From: Gnetum montanum
Taxonomy: Eukaryota > Streptophyta > Gnetopsida > Gnetales > Gnetaceae
Reading direction: 5' to 3'
Assembly (NCBI GenBank): GCA_015680685.1
Contig: MNCI01009624.1
Span: forward strand, 4,080 to 56,573
Length of the DNA stretch: 52,494 nucleotides
The notes under the pieces are model-generated. The model ran no database searches. It saw nothing but the letters and a program-made list of their open reading frames with translations, and had not been told where the DNA came from. Below, piece after piece: positions 11,201-23,011 of the stretch. A program made the translations under genes and the position numbers. Numbering within the stretch: position 1 is the stretch's first letter; each line of letters starts with the position of its first letter.

Positions 11201-14200
11201 CTCGAGGGGATAGTGTTCAACACTATTCTTTGAAGGACATTCACTTAGTAACAGATCTATAATTTTGATGCAGTTGAAAGAATTATTTTGGTAGTCCAAT
11301 GTCCATGAGTGGAGTTAGTGATTATTAACATAAAGTTGTAATACATTCCTATTTTCTGTCATTGGTTTCCTGTTCTCTGCCTCTAGTCCATGTTTAAATT
11401 TAAAGTATCTTGGTTTTTCCATCAATCAAGCTTAGATGTTGCTGGTGTAAAGATCTCTGATGGTGATTTATCTTAACATAGAATTATTTTTTTATCTTTT
11501 GATATTCATCAATGATGGGTTGCATAACACATCCTATCACACTAAAGCTAATATCAATATTGAGTTAAGAAGTTGGGTTAAGGGTTATTCATTGCATGCA
11601 TATTTCATAGATTTGTAGCTGTAGGATATCAATATTCTGCCTATGATCAATCTTCTCAGCCATTCAAGAGCTGTAGGATAGTTGACGAAGGTCAATGCTG
11701 TATAATGAAACTGAAATTGAAATTTTTTTTACTTATCTCTACTGAGATGCCTTGGATCTATCAGACCAATTTCAGAATTCCTTTTACAGAATTTTTTTAA
11801 AAAATGTTATAACTCAGTGTTGTCTAGTAGAATCAAACCTGTGACACCAGTTTACCAGGTTAAGACCCTTACAACTAGGCTAACACCTCATTGTTATCCA
11901 TTGATATAATATACCAGCTGGCAACTAAAGATGAATCCAGAGAAAATTCAAAACTACTATGTATTCATGTAGTCACTTTAGCAGTTTTGTATAGCTGCTA
12001 CAAAACAAGGGTAATGTTTAGGATTTATTTTTTGCAATCTATTTTATCTGTAATTTTTGATTACTTGTTACACTGGTGTGTATCCATTCTGTTAAGGGTT
12101 AGGTATGAAGCCAAATATATTTGATTTTTATGTTTTCTAGAACAAGCAAAAGGAGAAATTTAATAATGAAATAAGATATGAAGTACAACTGGAATAGTTG
12201 TAGGATCTTGAAGATCAACAAAGATTGATTGTCAAAGTTCCATTTCACAAGCTATCAAAAACAATGATAGTAATTGTACAAAAATGAAATAATCATCTCA
12301 AGTTATCAATCCTTGTCTTGCCATTGTAAATTATGGTAGTTTGTCACCCAGCAAATTGCAAGTTCTGATTATAACTGAGGCATGTGATTTCTTCTGAATT
12401 CTGTGGCTACACTTTATTCTCCTACAAAATCTTGTATGGAGATTGAGCTGCCGTATGCTGAAGAACAAATTTCTTTGCTGGGGATAATAAAAATAAAGCA
12501 CTGTCTACTTCCTTGGGGATTAGGTCAGGTCAATTGAACTATGCAATTGTGTGCTTTAGTATGATTCTTTTGGGAGTTTATTATTATTTTTCAAGATAGA
12601 ACTTTTCCTTAATTGTAGTGAGTGCCTTCTATGTGCCTACCATGATGAAAATAACTGAGTCAGTTGATTTATAATAAACAAATCAATTATAAAATACAAA
12701 TGTTGTTTTGCATTTTCCTGATTATGAAAATTTTCATCGTTAAAAATTTGATGATAACATAATCCATACTTCAGAAGTTTCTTATTATGATTACAAAGTC
12801 TAAAGGGGATAATAAATAAGTTTATTAAAAAGAATAGATTAAAAAGAAGGATTTCACAAATATCTATTTCCGTTATCTTTTATAGGAAGAATTAAACTGT
12901 TAAAAGTTAGGCTTTACCAACCAGCTCTTATATTTCACTTATAAAACTTAAAATTAATAATTACATAACTTTAAGGTTATCTAACATAATAAAAAATAAT
13001 ATTCTTTTTTTTTATTTTCACACTGCTGAGGACAAATCTGGAGAAAATTTAAAAATAGTATGGTTCATATTTTAGAAGATAGAAATTTACTGATGCTTTA
13101 TATCTTTCTTCCCATTAATCTTTGTAGGATTTAATATGGCTGCAGATTCTTCACTACCTTGGATTGGATCATGTGGGACATATAGGTGGTCGTGAGAGGT
13201 AATTTATACATTTTACCTTGTTCAGACGTGGATTCCAACAGTGTGAAATGACTGGATATCTTTCATATGTAACACTCTTTAGACCACAAGTTTCCTGTAC
13301 ATATTTTTTGCAGCTCGTTAATGGCACCCAAGCTATCAGAAATGGATGAGATTATCAAGAAGCTTCATTTGTCTCTTGTCAATAATTTGAATCCAATGAA
13401 GCAACGTAGCTTACTGGTTTGTGCTTTAATTTTTAACATACATTGGCTTCACATGGAATGATAGTTAAGCTAAGTTAGCAAATCTTGAACTTTCTTCATT
13501 AGTATATGGTGTCTGCTATCCTTTAACAAGCAAATGACTTTATCTGCCTTGTAACATGCATGCTACCTGAATATTTATCATAGAATTTTGTAAACAATGT
13601 AGTAAACGGTCACCTATGATCTGAGCTATCTTCAATGATTCAAACCTTCCAACGATGAAATGCTTAAAGAAGTCACACATATCTGTTGCAATGATCCTAA
13701 ACTTCATTAAATAATTGACTTGAGATATCATAAGAGATTAAGAGGCATCATAAATGACTGGATACAAAACTTGTAAACCGTCTAAGAATGTAGATATTGT
13801 TAAAGAATAATCCTAACTTCTGTCCTATCATTAGCTTTTTGTATAAGATTTTCTTGACACAGATCTAGAAAATAATCAGGGACCACCACTTTGAGGAATG
13901 GTAAAGTGCTTGTTTCTCAAGTTGTAAGACCTGGGTTCGAGCTTGGGCAGAGCCACTCAAAAAAGGGTAGGCTTTCACTCATCCACTGCCCTTCCAGGAC
14001 CTTGCCTTGGCAAGATGAACACTGAGCCTTTGGGGGATGATCCTTTAAATCTAGAAAATAATCCTGGTGGGACTGAATTGAGGACCTGTTGACATCAAAA
14101 CATGCATAACATTTTTGTATTTTAAAGGGTAAGCTTCAAGTTGAGGTTCTAGTCTGAATGAATTTAATGGCTTCACCAACTATGCTTCTTACTTAGCTAT

Positions 14201-17200
14201 GCAAATCTTGAGGTACACTATCCAATTTCAAACCCCAGATCTGCTGTAGAAAGTCCTAATTTAATCTTTTGGACAGTTGACTAGTTTGGATGGTGCATGA
14301 GAAGCTTCTGGTTGTGATGTCCAAATGGTCTACAAGCAATCATTATCTCGTTATCAAGTATTCAATAGACATCAATATCAGCTTTTATATTTAGTTTTAA
14401 ATTAAGCTCACATGGGTTTATTTAGGATTCAATACGCTAGATTTCAGACCCTACTTGCTTGTTTGTCAGAACCACATCATTAAGAAATCATACAGTAATT
14501 ATAAGCAATCCCAATTTAATTTTAAGGTATATGTGACACATCAAAAGGGTCTGTTACGTAGAAAGTGAACCCATCCTTTTTGCAAAGCAGTTAGCTGCTG
14601 CCCAGTTCTTGCATGTAAACAGTTGCCAAACAATACATGTTTAAATCTTCTTTCTGTAGTATGTGGTTAATGTAGCTGTTTTAAAAGGGTGTTACAAACT
14701 TACTATCATTTAAACCATATTGTTTTCGGATATTAATACTAGTATCTCTTGATGTTTGTATGTGTTGCTCAATGATTAGATGATCGTAAGTGACCATGGT
14801 ATGACAAAAGGAGGGAACCACGGAGGGTCATCCTTTGAAGAAACTGATGCTCTTGCTATTTTTGTTCCATATAATTTTTCACCAGCTCATGATACTACAT
14901 CCATGGATACATATTCTGCATTTCAGGTTGTATATTCCACCTGATTACTAGTTTCCCATATATTATATCTATTTTAAGAAGAACTGAGTCTTCAGTTGAT
15001 TATTCTAAAATGAATTTGTTGAAACAAAACCTGGCAAGTTATAGCATTCAATTGTTGTACATTGAATTAGAACATCTGTAAGATCTCAATCATGCTTGAT
15101 GATAAATGAATGAGCTATAAAGTTGAACATGATGAAGAGCCATGTTACAGTAGTTCTAAGGTTCACCTATACCATTGTTCTAGCATTTCATGAAAATTTT
15201 CTCAAGATAGTCACGGTAAAATATAGCTTCAGGTGATGATCCTTTTAGTTGTAGTAAAATATATTTAATTAACATTTTATGTTTTCAAGGCATTGAATCA
15301 TCTTATATTATTTGGAAAAAAGGATAAAGTGTGCCTTCTATTATTTTGAAATGCATGTGTTTATTTTTAAGGTTTTGTTGTTGTTGTTGTTTTGGGGGCG
15401 AGGGTGGGTAGGTGGATTTGTTTGGGGGTTGATGGTTTCCTTTTATATAACAAATTTTTCTTTGCACCACAATCTTTAGAGAGGACCATATGCTTGTCAC
15501 TTATTTATGTGCCTCATCATGCTATAATCATTTCGTTGTTACCCATGTCATGTAGCTATCATATAGTTTTAGGACCCTGAAAGGAAGTGGAGATTTTTTA
15601 AAACTTGAGTGCTTGGGCCCTGTGACTTTACAACTTTACATAAATCTCAAATTTTTGTTCAAGAATGAATTATCCCCTCAGAGTACTTATGTATTCTATT
15701 CAACTTAAAAAGAATGTCATAAACTTTATGAACTTAACAGAATACATTTTCCCAAAGAATTCTTGGTGAATTAATGCTGCCCATGTAGGATTGTATATCA
15801 TAGCAACCAATGGTAAGGCATTTTGAATGATTATACATGCGAGAAAATATCCCAGAGTAACTCCGTGACTATGTTTAAGCCTTAATTAAACATAGTGGCT
15901 TTTTCCTTTTTATTTAATGTGATATATAACTCCATTGAAAATATTTCACACAGTTATTCTGTTAATGTTGATTGACAATTTTCCTTTACATTTCTCAGGT
16001 TGACATTGTGCCAACACTGGCTCTTCTACTAGGTGTACCGATACCAAAAAATAATATTGGTGTATTGCTTCCTCAACTCTTTTGGACAATGAGAGGTCGG
16101 GTTGGGGATCTTGTGTTTTCTACTTATAAAAGTGTATTTTGAAAGTCATGTCACAAGAGCTTTGATTTGCAAAATTGGATGGTACAGACATGTACTATGA
16201 TTTGGAAGGTTCTATCAAAAGCATTTTTTTGATTTTAGTTCTGCCATCCCTATCATATGACATATGCAGGCTTTCATATTCAATATTTTTATCCAACATA
16301 CAAAACCATGGTTTCACCTAACATCTTCTCTTTTTGATGAACATAATATCCGGTTGAATTATAGATTGGTGTATCCTAGACGTCAAAGAGAAATTTCCCT
16401 TTGACGCAGCAGTATCAAAGTCAAGTATTTCTTCTTGTGATTGAGAAACTTTGTCATCCTTGCTTTTTTTGAAACAATTTCCAAAGAGCCATTTATGTGC
16501 ATTTCCAAGGATATTAGGAAGATTTAGAAAATAATTGGATTTGACTATACCATGGATCTAGCATATGGCTTTTTAAGGTTTGGTTACATTTAAACAGTTG
16601 GCCTCTTATCTGACATCAATCTGCATGGCATGCATAGGATTTTAACCAAGGACCTACCATTAAAACCACACTTCCTTACATAGTTGCTAAAGTCCATAGA
16701 GAACGTGACCATGACTGAACATTAGAAGGTGTTAAAGTGGATAATAAAAGTAATCCAACGTTTCATGTTGCATTCCTTTACCCACTTCTTTATATTCATT
16801 GCAGATGATTATATACTTCGGGCACTTGAATTAAATTCGTGGCAGATAATGAAGCTACTACATAAACGTTTCCCTAGCTCAAAGTGTATTAGTTCAGTAT
16901 GCTATGCAAAAACTCCTCCTGACATCTTAGAAAAGAATAGCAGCAATGAAGCAATGGATGTAAAACTCTGCTTATTACTTCAAAGGGCAATACTCCTGCA
17001 TTACTGTCTAAAGAACACCAGTCCTGTGGATCTGTAAGTCAAATCTGTTGTTTTATTGGATAAAGCCAAATAGATTTTTGTGAGTTGCGATACTCATATC
17101 TGTCTGATATTTGAATGAAAAGTTACTTGTTGATCATGACAGTGGAGAAGAGTGTGCACATAATAGGAATGCAGATATTTCAAAGAAAGCATACATTGAA

Positions 17201-19917
17201 TTCTTGAGAAGTGCATCTGAATTTTTGGCAAAGGGAAATACTGAGGTCATATACATTGCTAAATTTGTTTGGCTCTCTTTGTGATGTATTGGGTGAACTT
17301 TGTTAAAGAAACTAAGTAGCCTTTTTTTTTAATAATAACTTTTTAAAGCACCTACCGACTAAAACTTGGGGTTGCTTTTCTTCTTCAGAAGCCGTTACTT
17401 TTCATTGTATTTGGAGGAGCACTGATGCTTGTGTCATTGGTGATGCTTTTTACTATCATACTCCTGACTGGGAGTGAGTCATGTGGCACAGGAGAAATCA
17501 TTAAGCAAAGCACAGGAAGCCAAATCCATGTGGGAACTCTTGAGAAGATAATAGCTGTGTTTGGGATATGCTTGCATGCTTTTAGTCTTGGTTCTAGTTC
17601 ACTGGTTGAAGAAGAACAGTACGTATGGTATTTTATAATCTCAAGTCTTTGGGTAGCTTTTGTGTTCCGAATTTACCACAGCTGGGGGTTGCAGGATTCT
17701 GAAAGCATTGGTTTCTTTTGGTCACATCATAATTTGTTCTTGGGGGATATTGGTAACATTAACTTTTCTGGTTGTAATAACCTGAAAAGGATTTTAGCTA
17801 TTGCTGTTGTTATTTTTGGAGGAAGAGTTCTAAGAGGCTGGCATCAAGGTGGTGTGAATTGGACCTTTCTGCCAGATATTGCAAAGTTGCTTGACAGTAG
17901 TGGACAATCAATAACAAAGACACTACACATAGTGTCTGTACTTTGTCTAATAGCTATTGCAACTTTATGCTTTCTTGGAATGAATGTGTACAAATGGCTA
18001 AAAGTATTTGTCATATCAAACATCTTGGTAGCAGGTGCTTCAGTTATACTTTTTATACTTTCCCAAGGAGATAAGATTGCAATGGTTTCAAAAAATTTAC
18101 CTCTAATAACTGCACGTGTGGTATATTCTTTTCTTGGTATGACGGCATTGATAACATTAACATTATGCCCATGGATTATCCCACTGTCAAATTGTGATAT
18201 ATTAGACATTCATCAATGTCAGAAATCAGATCCTCATGTCCAACACGTGTGCTCCAGAAAAGCAAATATCTGCATTCAATCTGCAACAAGAACCTGTATT
18301 TTTTGTGTTGGCATGACCTTTGTATTTTGCTGGTGTCTATTGCAGCTGCTACTCCAACAACCAACAAATGCTTTTCCAGTTGTCATCCTTCTCTTCCAAC
18401 TGCTTTCTATAACTAATTATTTCTATTATTCTGGGATGCAACATAGAGCATGGATAATGGTTAGAACTTAATATTATTTATTTCCTTCATTGTTTTCTAA
18501 TCCATGGGCATTTGTATGTATGTTTGTTTTTGATAGTTTCTAGTAAAAGAGCTATAGTATTTTCTTTAGCCTGTGGATGTTCTGAGTAAATTTATTTATG
18601 GTACGTAATGACAGGTTATTACATTATATTGTTTGGGAATGTCTGGACACTTTAGCCTTGGTAATAGCAATAATCTTGCAACAGTTGACGTAGCTGGTGC
18701 ATACATTGTAAGTTGGAGAAATTTATTTATTTATTTTTGTGTGTGTTCTTCTTTTCTCTTTCTTTCTTTTTTTCTTTTTTTTTAAAGGTTATTTTTGTTC
18801 TTTGTAATGTTCATAATGCTATATCATGTAATTTTGTGTTACAGGGGCTATCTAAGCACTCAACTGTGATTTCAGGGATTCTAGCATTCATGATTACTTA
18901 CGCTTCACCCTTGTTATTTTTATTTGGACTTTCACTGCCCTCATCATTTATGAGTTATAGACAGGGTGTGTATTCTCATGCAGATAGTGGGAACCCACAA
19001 TATTTATGCTTAAGGATAATTACTGGACCATACCTGTTGCCCTTGTGCTTAAACTCTGTTGTGTTGTTCACATTTTCGATCATATTGTATTCCATGAAGG
19101 ATCATCTTTTTGTATGGAGTGTTTTTTCACCAAAGTAAGTAATTTTTAAAATTTGTAATAAGAATATTAGAAATAAATAAATTTGTAAAAGATGCACTTT
19201 ATTCTTATGCCAATTCCTTTTTCTGAAACAGCATTACAGGAATTGAATTTATCCATGTAATTCACCAATTTGTTTATGATGCCCTCTAAGCCTGTGCTTA
19301 TAGTTATTTAGGGTCAGAATCATCCTTATTTTCATTGAGAATGCTACTATAGAAATCCTTTATATCATAGATTTCTGACTTGTTTCATAAACATCAACAT
19401 TGCAGATACCTATATGTATGTGCTACAACAGTTTGTGTATACGTGGCAACTATTATCAATAGTTTCATAGCATTTTATTGTAATGCTGTTACTGTGACAA
19501 GAGTCCATCATATGCACCTCTCAACTTGCAAACTTTGAATTGGATAATCGCTTTCTAAACCTTGAAAAACATTGTTTTGGGAGAATATGTTTATTTTGCT
19601 CTCTCCAGCCGCTGTTACATTGGAAAATAGAATAGATGGCCTTGCAAGAATGGTTTACAGGTACATTGTAACAGTGATCAAGCATTTTCTTTTAACTAAA
19701 AAAATGCTGTTATTCTGTTTTCTGTAAATTTTATGATTGAATTGTTGTGCAGAATTTTGGAAAATGAGGAAAGACCTCTGCAAGTAGATGTGCAAGAACA
19801 TGGGGTAAGTTTTGCGTTCTCATCATCTTAGCCTCATCCTATCTATTCCGGTAGTCACTTTACCATGTAAATTTTTGAGCCAGGTAACTGGAAATGTTGC
19901 AGGAACTCAAACTTTGA
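8201..19917 (+). CDS. PIGG: GPI ethanolamine phosphate transferase 2 (PIGG/GPI7 family)
   Basis: Adds ethanolamine phosphate to the second mannose of the GPI anchor precursor, in the ER lumen. The spliced product is 1024 residues, somewhat longer than the family norm of about 950-1000. Residues about 8-31 form the N-terminal membrane anchor. The alkaline-phosphatase-like domain follows, with VIDG (Asp88), PPTVTMPR (candidate nucleophile Thr134 or Thr136), LGDNTWLKLFP, LGLDHVGH (Asp240, His244) and SDHGM (Asp289, His290). From about residue 477 it is multi-pass, with the PIGG signatures SLGSSSLVEEE, GHFSLGNSNNLATVDVAGA and HLFVWSVFSPKYLY. These set it apart from PIGN and PIGO. All catalytic motifs are intact. 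An in-frame ATG at 8168 would add 11 residues; 8201 (MSCKL) is preferred because the membrane anchor follows directly. No other gene is near, so it is a single transcription unit. Confidence 0.93.
9287..9346 (-). repeat. Right arm of the inverted repeat, in PIGG intron 2
   Basis: This arm lies near the 3' end of intron 2, ending 35 bases before exon 3. With the left arm it encloses exons 1 and 2. No short target duplication or other transposon hallmark is seen at the outer edges. Confidence 0.85.
11800..11895 (-). repeat. tRNA-like SINE remnant in PIGG intron 7
   Basis: On the minus strand, TTAGCCTAGTTGTAAGGG resembles box A, and AGGTTTGATTCTA about 35 bases later resembles box B (GGTTCGANTCC). 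TGTTAT occurs at both ends and may be a decayed target duplication. The rest of the 2331-base intron holds no coding or repeat signal that I can name. Confidence 0.4.
13878..14048 (+). mobile_element. tRNA-derived SINE in PIGG intron 9
   Basis: A 171-bp insertion flanked by a perfect 15-bp target duplication, ATCTAGAAAATAATC, at 13863-13877 and 14049-14063. The 5' part has Pol III internal promoter boxes: ATGGTAAAGTGCTTG (box A) and GGGTTCGAGCTTGG (box B). A tRNA-unrelated body follows, ending in a short CCTTTAA. It is in the same orientation as the gene and away from the splice sites. This is the youngest-looking insertion in the gene because the duplication is intact. Confidence 0.88.
16381..16406. 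repeat. 26-nt near-perfect palindrome in PIGG intron 11
   Basis: CGTCAAAG followed by an AAATTT-centred core and CTTTGACG. One base pair is mismatched across the whole 26 bases. It could form a short stem in RNA or a cruciform in DNA. No function is implied. Confidence 0.7.
19406..19917 (+). CDS. PIGG: PIGG C-terminal exons: two possible ends
   Basis: After SPKYLYVCATTVCVYV the frame can run on unspliced to a TGA at 19536-19538, giving 1004 residues. Alternatively a GTAATG donor at 19480 (the same donor hexamer as exon 6) joins to 19609 after a good TTTGCTCTCTCCAG acceptor. Exons 19609-19660 and 19753-19804 then continue the frame, and the fourth piece stops at TGA 19915-19917. The extra tail (about 38 residues, with VTLENRIDGLARM and ERPLQVDVQEHG) is hydrophilic, amphipathic and likely cytosolic. 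It avoids two TAG triplets that lie in the other frames. I do not recognise the tail in other PIGG proteins. The spliced form is my preferred model and the short form is a possible intron-retention product. Confidence 0.6.
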
Positions 19918-20254
19918 AGATTAAAATGGAACTTTTGTTTTCAATTCAGGCATTTGCATGAATAATGGAACCTTCTAGCATTCTGCTATACAGACGCAAC
20001 GAATTAACCTGCTAAGGATCTATTGTGTTTTAATAGCAGCACAAACAAATCAGAGTGAGGAATGGGTTTCTTTCCTCATGGCACTTTTGGATAATGTTAC
20101 ATTTTCATGGGTTTGATTTCTATTTTGTTTGCAATGTGGTTATTATAGAGCATCCTTTAAACCAATTGTGAAGATAAGAACGTAACATACTTGGACCATT
20201 TGGCTTCGAGGGATGCATGCTGTAACACTATGAGATGTAACGATAAATTGTGAA

Positions 20255-20260
20255 AATAAA
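20255..20260 (+). terminator. PIGG: Candidate polyadenylation signal of PIGG
   Basis: AATAAA lies 338 bases after the preferred stop codon (19917) and is the only canonical hexamer I noticed in this flank. Plant signals are loose, so the true cleavage site is uncertain. Confidence 0.45.
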
Positions 20261-20593
20261 TTTTGGAAGGAGGACGATAGCCTGAAATTTCTTAGCGGCC
20301 ATGTCAATTTCAGTTGTCCAAATGTACAAGGGCATTTCTAATATGGTTTTGTACCAAGTAGAATATTATATTGCTGCCTAGATGCAATCAGGTTTGGTGG
20401 AACTGTCAACGGAGACCCACATTACACTGTTAACGTAACGCGAAGGTAATGTGTATTCTCAACCAGGAAAACATTGTTTATAACATTTATACTCACCGGT
20501 CCATATTTATAGTTAGGGAGAATCTTTTCTTTTTACGAAAAATATAATAGATTTATTTGAGGAAAAATTTATAATGGAGCATAAAAATTTTAA

Positions 20594-20765
20594 GAAATAT
20601 AATACAATGTTATATGAATAGAATTTTCAGAGGGTTATAAAATTAACTTAAACTGAATTTTTATTCACTGTTCCTCGTGAGAAATATAATTTAATGTTAT
20701 AGGAATAGAATTTGTAGAGGGTTATAAAACTAACTGAAACTGAATTTTTACTCTTTCCTTGTGAG
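20594..20765. repeat. Tandem duplication, period 87 bases
   Basis: Two diverged copies, 20594-20680 and 20681-20765, each starting GAAATATAAT and ending TTCC(T)CGTGAG or CTTGTGAG. Both carry AGAGGGTTATAAAA followed by AACTGAATTTTTA. They lie in the 3' flank of the PIGG gene. Confidence 0.75.
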
Positions 20766-20883
20766 AATTGGACGTGTGATCTAGGTTATGGATAAAATAT
20801 AATTTATAATTTACCCTAGAAACTCTAGGCTTTTTGTAAAATTGGTGGTTGGTTTTTCAGAGGGACACTCCTATAGTTGGTTG

Positions 20884-21079
20884 CATCTCCACCATATTGT
20901 ATTGGTAGCTATGGGGGTTGGGACACCAATCTAGAGTTTCTTTTGTTTAAAAAAATTAAGAAAAACATTTATACTAATTTTCATCTCCAACATATTGTAT
21001 TGGTAGCTATGGGGCTCGGACACCAATCTAGAGTTTCTTTTGTTTAAAAAAATTAAGAAAAACATTTATACTAATTTTC
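20884..21079. repeat. Tandem duplication, period 98 bases
   Basis: Copies 20884-20981 and 20982-21079 differ at only a few bases, so this duplication is younger than its neighbours. Shared landmarks are ATATTGTATTGGTAGCTATG and GAGTTTCTTTTGTTTAAAAA. Confidence 0.88.
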
Positions 21080-21636
21080 ATTGTTTGCATGGTTTTTTAA
21101 AATCCAATTTTAATGGTCATTTTTTTTCAACTTTAAAGGTACCTTGGCCTATTGAAACTAGAGCAAGGTCTTTTATCAATTTTGATTTAGTGCATTGCAT
21201 TAACTAAGGTTGCATTTTGTAACCTTTACCTATGGTGTAAGGTTTAGCTTAGCCTACTACTTGTAGCATGTTTTTCTTTTTTTAAATGCAACTATATTTC
21301 TCTAAATAAAAGTAAATTTTTGAAATATTTATGGAAAATAAAAAAATTTTGAAGGTTATAGTTTTCTTCATTGTTTGCATGATCTTATAAAATCTAATTT
21401 TGATGGCCATTTTTTTTAACTTTAAAGGTACCTTGCTCTAATGGAATTAGAGTTGTCTTTTCTAATTTTGACTTAGTGTGTTGCATCAACTAAGGTTACA
21501 TATTGTAACCTTTACCTATGGTGCAAGGTTTAGCCAATATTTTGCAGCATACTTTTTTAACCTTAGTTATTTTTCTCTTTTAAAAAGTAGATTTTTAAAA
21601 TATTTATGGAAGATAAAAAAAACTTTGAAGGTTAGA
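21079..21636. repeat. Tandem duplication, period about 290 bases
   Basis: Copies about 21079-21360 and 21369-21636 are diverged, with small indels. Shared landmarks are CATTGTTTGCATG, AACTTTAAAGGTACCTTG, TAACCTTTACCTATGGTG and a closing TATTTATGGAA..ATAAAAAAA..TTTGAAGGTTA. I see no coding potential. Confidence 0.8.
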
Positions 21637-21639
21637 TGT

Positions 21640-21984
21640 CCATAAAACATATATTTAGGAAATTTTTGCTTCAATGATATGGTTTAATAAGGTTTTATTA
21701 TTATTATGATGTGTCAAGATTCATGGACTTTTAGATTGGTGATAAATTAATAGTCTTAACATTGTTTTCTGTTCAAGAAAGGTATTTTAGCAAATTGCAA
21801 CACAAAAATAAGACATATTATAACAAAATTTGTTGAAAATAAAAAGAAAATGTAAAGCTTGATTTGAAGATTTTTTATTGGAGGTTGCCAAAAGTATCAC
21901 TATTAATGAAACATCATATATCCTATATCAAAAAGTTTTAAGGCTAGTGTACCTCTTGTCTGAGGATAAATGAACAATACATCA
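21640..21984. other. AT-rich spacer, nothing recognised
   Basis: No gene, LTR or repeat that I can assign. The exact start of the El-C LTR is somewhere near the right end of this stretch. Confidence 0.4.
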
Positions 21985-22869
21985 ATTGGTTGCCACATTG
22001 CATTTGCTATGTTGCATCTATGTATCACATCTAATACATCACATTTGCTATATCATAGATTGGGATGCTGTAGCATAAATGCAATATTGCAACTATAATA
22101 ATGCCTATCAATACCAACCACCTACCATACCAAACACACCTTTTGGTCCATCATGTTATTAAACCCTTGAAGTTTGTTTTCATGATTTTAGAAGAAGTTG
22201 TGAGTGCTCATACTGTAGTGACTAATAGTTGTATGACATCTTTATTCAAGAGGAGTATACCTGGATGCATTCCATATCTAGCAATAAAGATTGAGATTGT
22301 TGTTTGCCATTGCAACATTTTACTTAGATTAGATTTGCATTCCTATGCCATTTACTTTTACTATGTCATTTACATTTCTAATGTCATTTACTTTTTTTGT
22401 GTTCATAATATTGACAAACTAAGTACAACTAGTTTCAAGTGCTAGTGTATAATTGTCTGGTAGCCTAATGGCAACTGTGCTTAATTCACTTAGTAGCAAA
22501 GTTGCCTAGTAATCCCAATGGTGGGTATACTATCCCAGGCCATATACAAAAGACCAATAACAAATGCTTATCGCCATTAGTCTAGAATAGCATTTCATTC
22601 CCATTACTAAGTTAATAGAATTTATATTCATTTCACTATGTTTTGCTTTAGCACTATACAAGCCAATCAACATTAATCAATCATATACCTTACCATAAGT
22701 TAAACCATATGCTTAATGCTTCGCTAAGTCTAGTAGGAAGACAATAATCACAATTGCATTATTAGCAAACTAGTATAATAATACTGGCCAATCCATGGAT
22801 TATGATCTAGTCACTTGTGTATGCTTGTGACTTACATGGTTGGGAGTCAGAAACTCTTGCTACTCATCA
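21985..22869 (+). repeat. 5' LTR of El-C
   Basis: The right end is CTACTCATCA (22860-22869), one base before the primer site. A segment near 22230-22310 (TGTATGACATC..TTATT..GGATGCATT..AATAAAGAT) aligns with the reverse complement of the El-A LTR. The left boundary is estimated from the length of the other copies. Confidence 0.6.
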
Positions 22870-22870
22870 T

Positions 22871-22888
22871 TGGCACCATTACCAAGGA
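22871..22888 (+). other. Primer-binding site, tRNA-Asp type (El-C)
   Basis: TGGCACCATTACCAAGGA, one base after the LTR end ACTCATCA. It is close to the plant tRNA-Asp complement and to the better-kept site at 46719-46736. Confidence 0.75.
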
Positions 22889-23011
22889 TGGTGTCAATAT
22901 ACACAAATTAGTTGATTTTATTAAGAGTTCATTATATGAATAGTTTAAAAGATTTACCTTTCAAACAAATAAACAATTTTTAAATACACACTTAAACAAT
23001 AATTGATTAAC

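Larger units (their letters stand above)
8201..19917 (+). other. PIGG: Exon map of the PIGG gene (20 coding exons)
   Basis: Exons: 8201-8322, 8425-8512, 9382-9426, 9520-9687, 9841-9925, 10027-10133, 10734-10814, 13146-13198, 13314-13416, 14780-14926, 15999-16095, 16805-17033, 17143-17245, 17389-18459, 18615-18707, 18845-19134, 19406-19479, 19609-19660, 19753-19804, 19903-19917. Every intron is GT-AG, and phases agree at each join (3075 coding bases in total). Codons split across joins give residues expected for the family: Ser at exon 1/2, Tyr at 5/6, Ser at 8/9, Asp at 11/12, Leu at 12/13, Lys at 16/17. The longest introns are intron 7 (2331 bases), 9 (1363) and 10 (1072). Exon 14 (1071 bases) encodes most of the membrane half. 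The first 16 exons are supported by homology; exons 17-20 rest partly on frame and splice-site logic. Confidence 0.85.

Noticed and set aside
11891-13072. Weak direct repeat (AATCCAGAGAAAATTCAAAA against AAATCTGGAGAAAATTTAAA) in PIGG intron 7
   Set aside because: Similarity is short and does not extend, so I do not call LTRs or a duplication.
17425-18471. A separate single-exon 348-residue gene
   Set aside because: It is exon 14 of the PIGG gene. The frame continues from the acceptor at 17389 and leaves at the donor after 18459.
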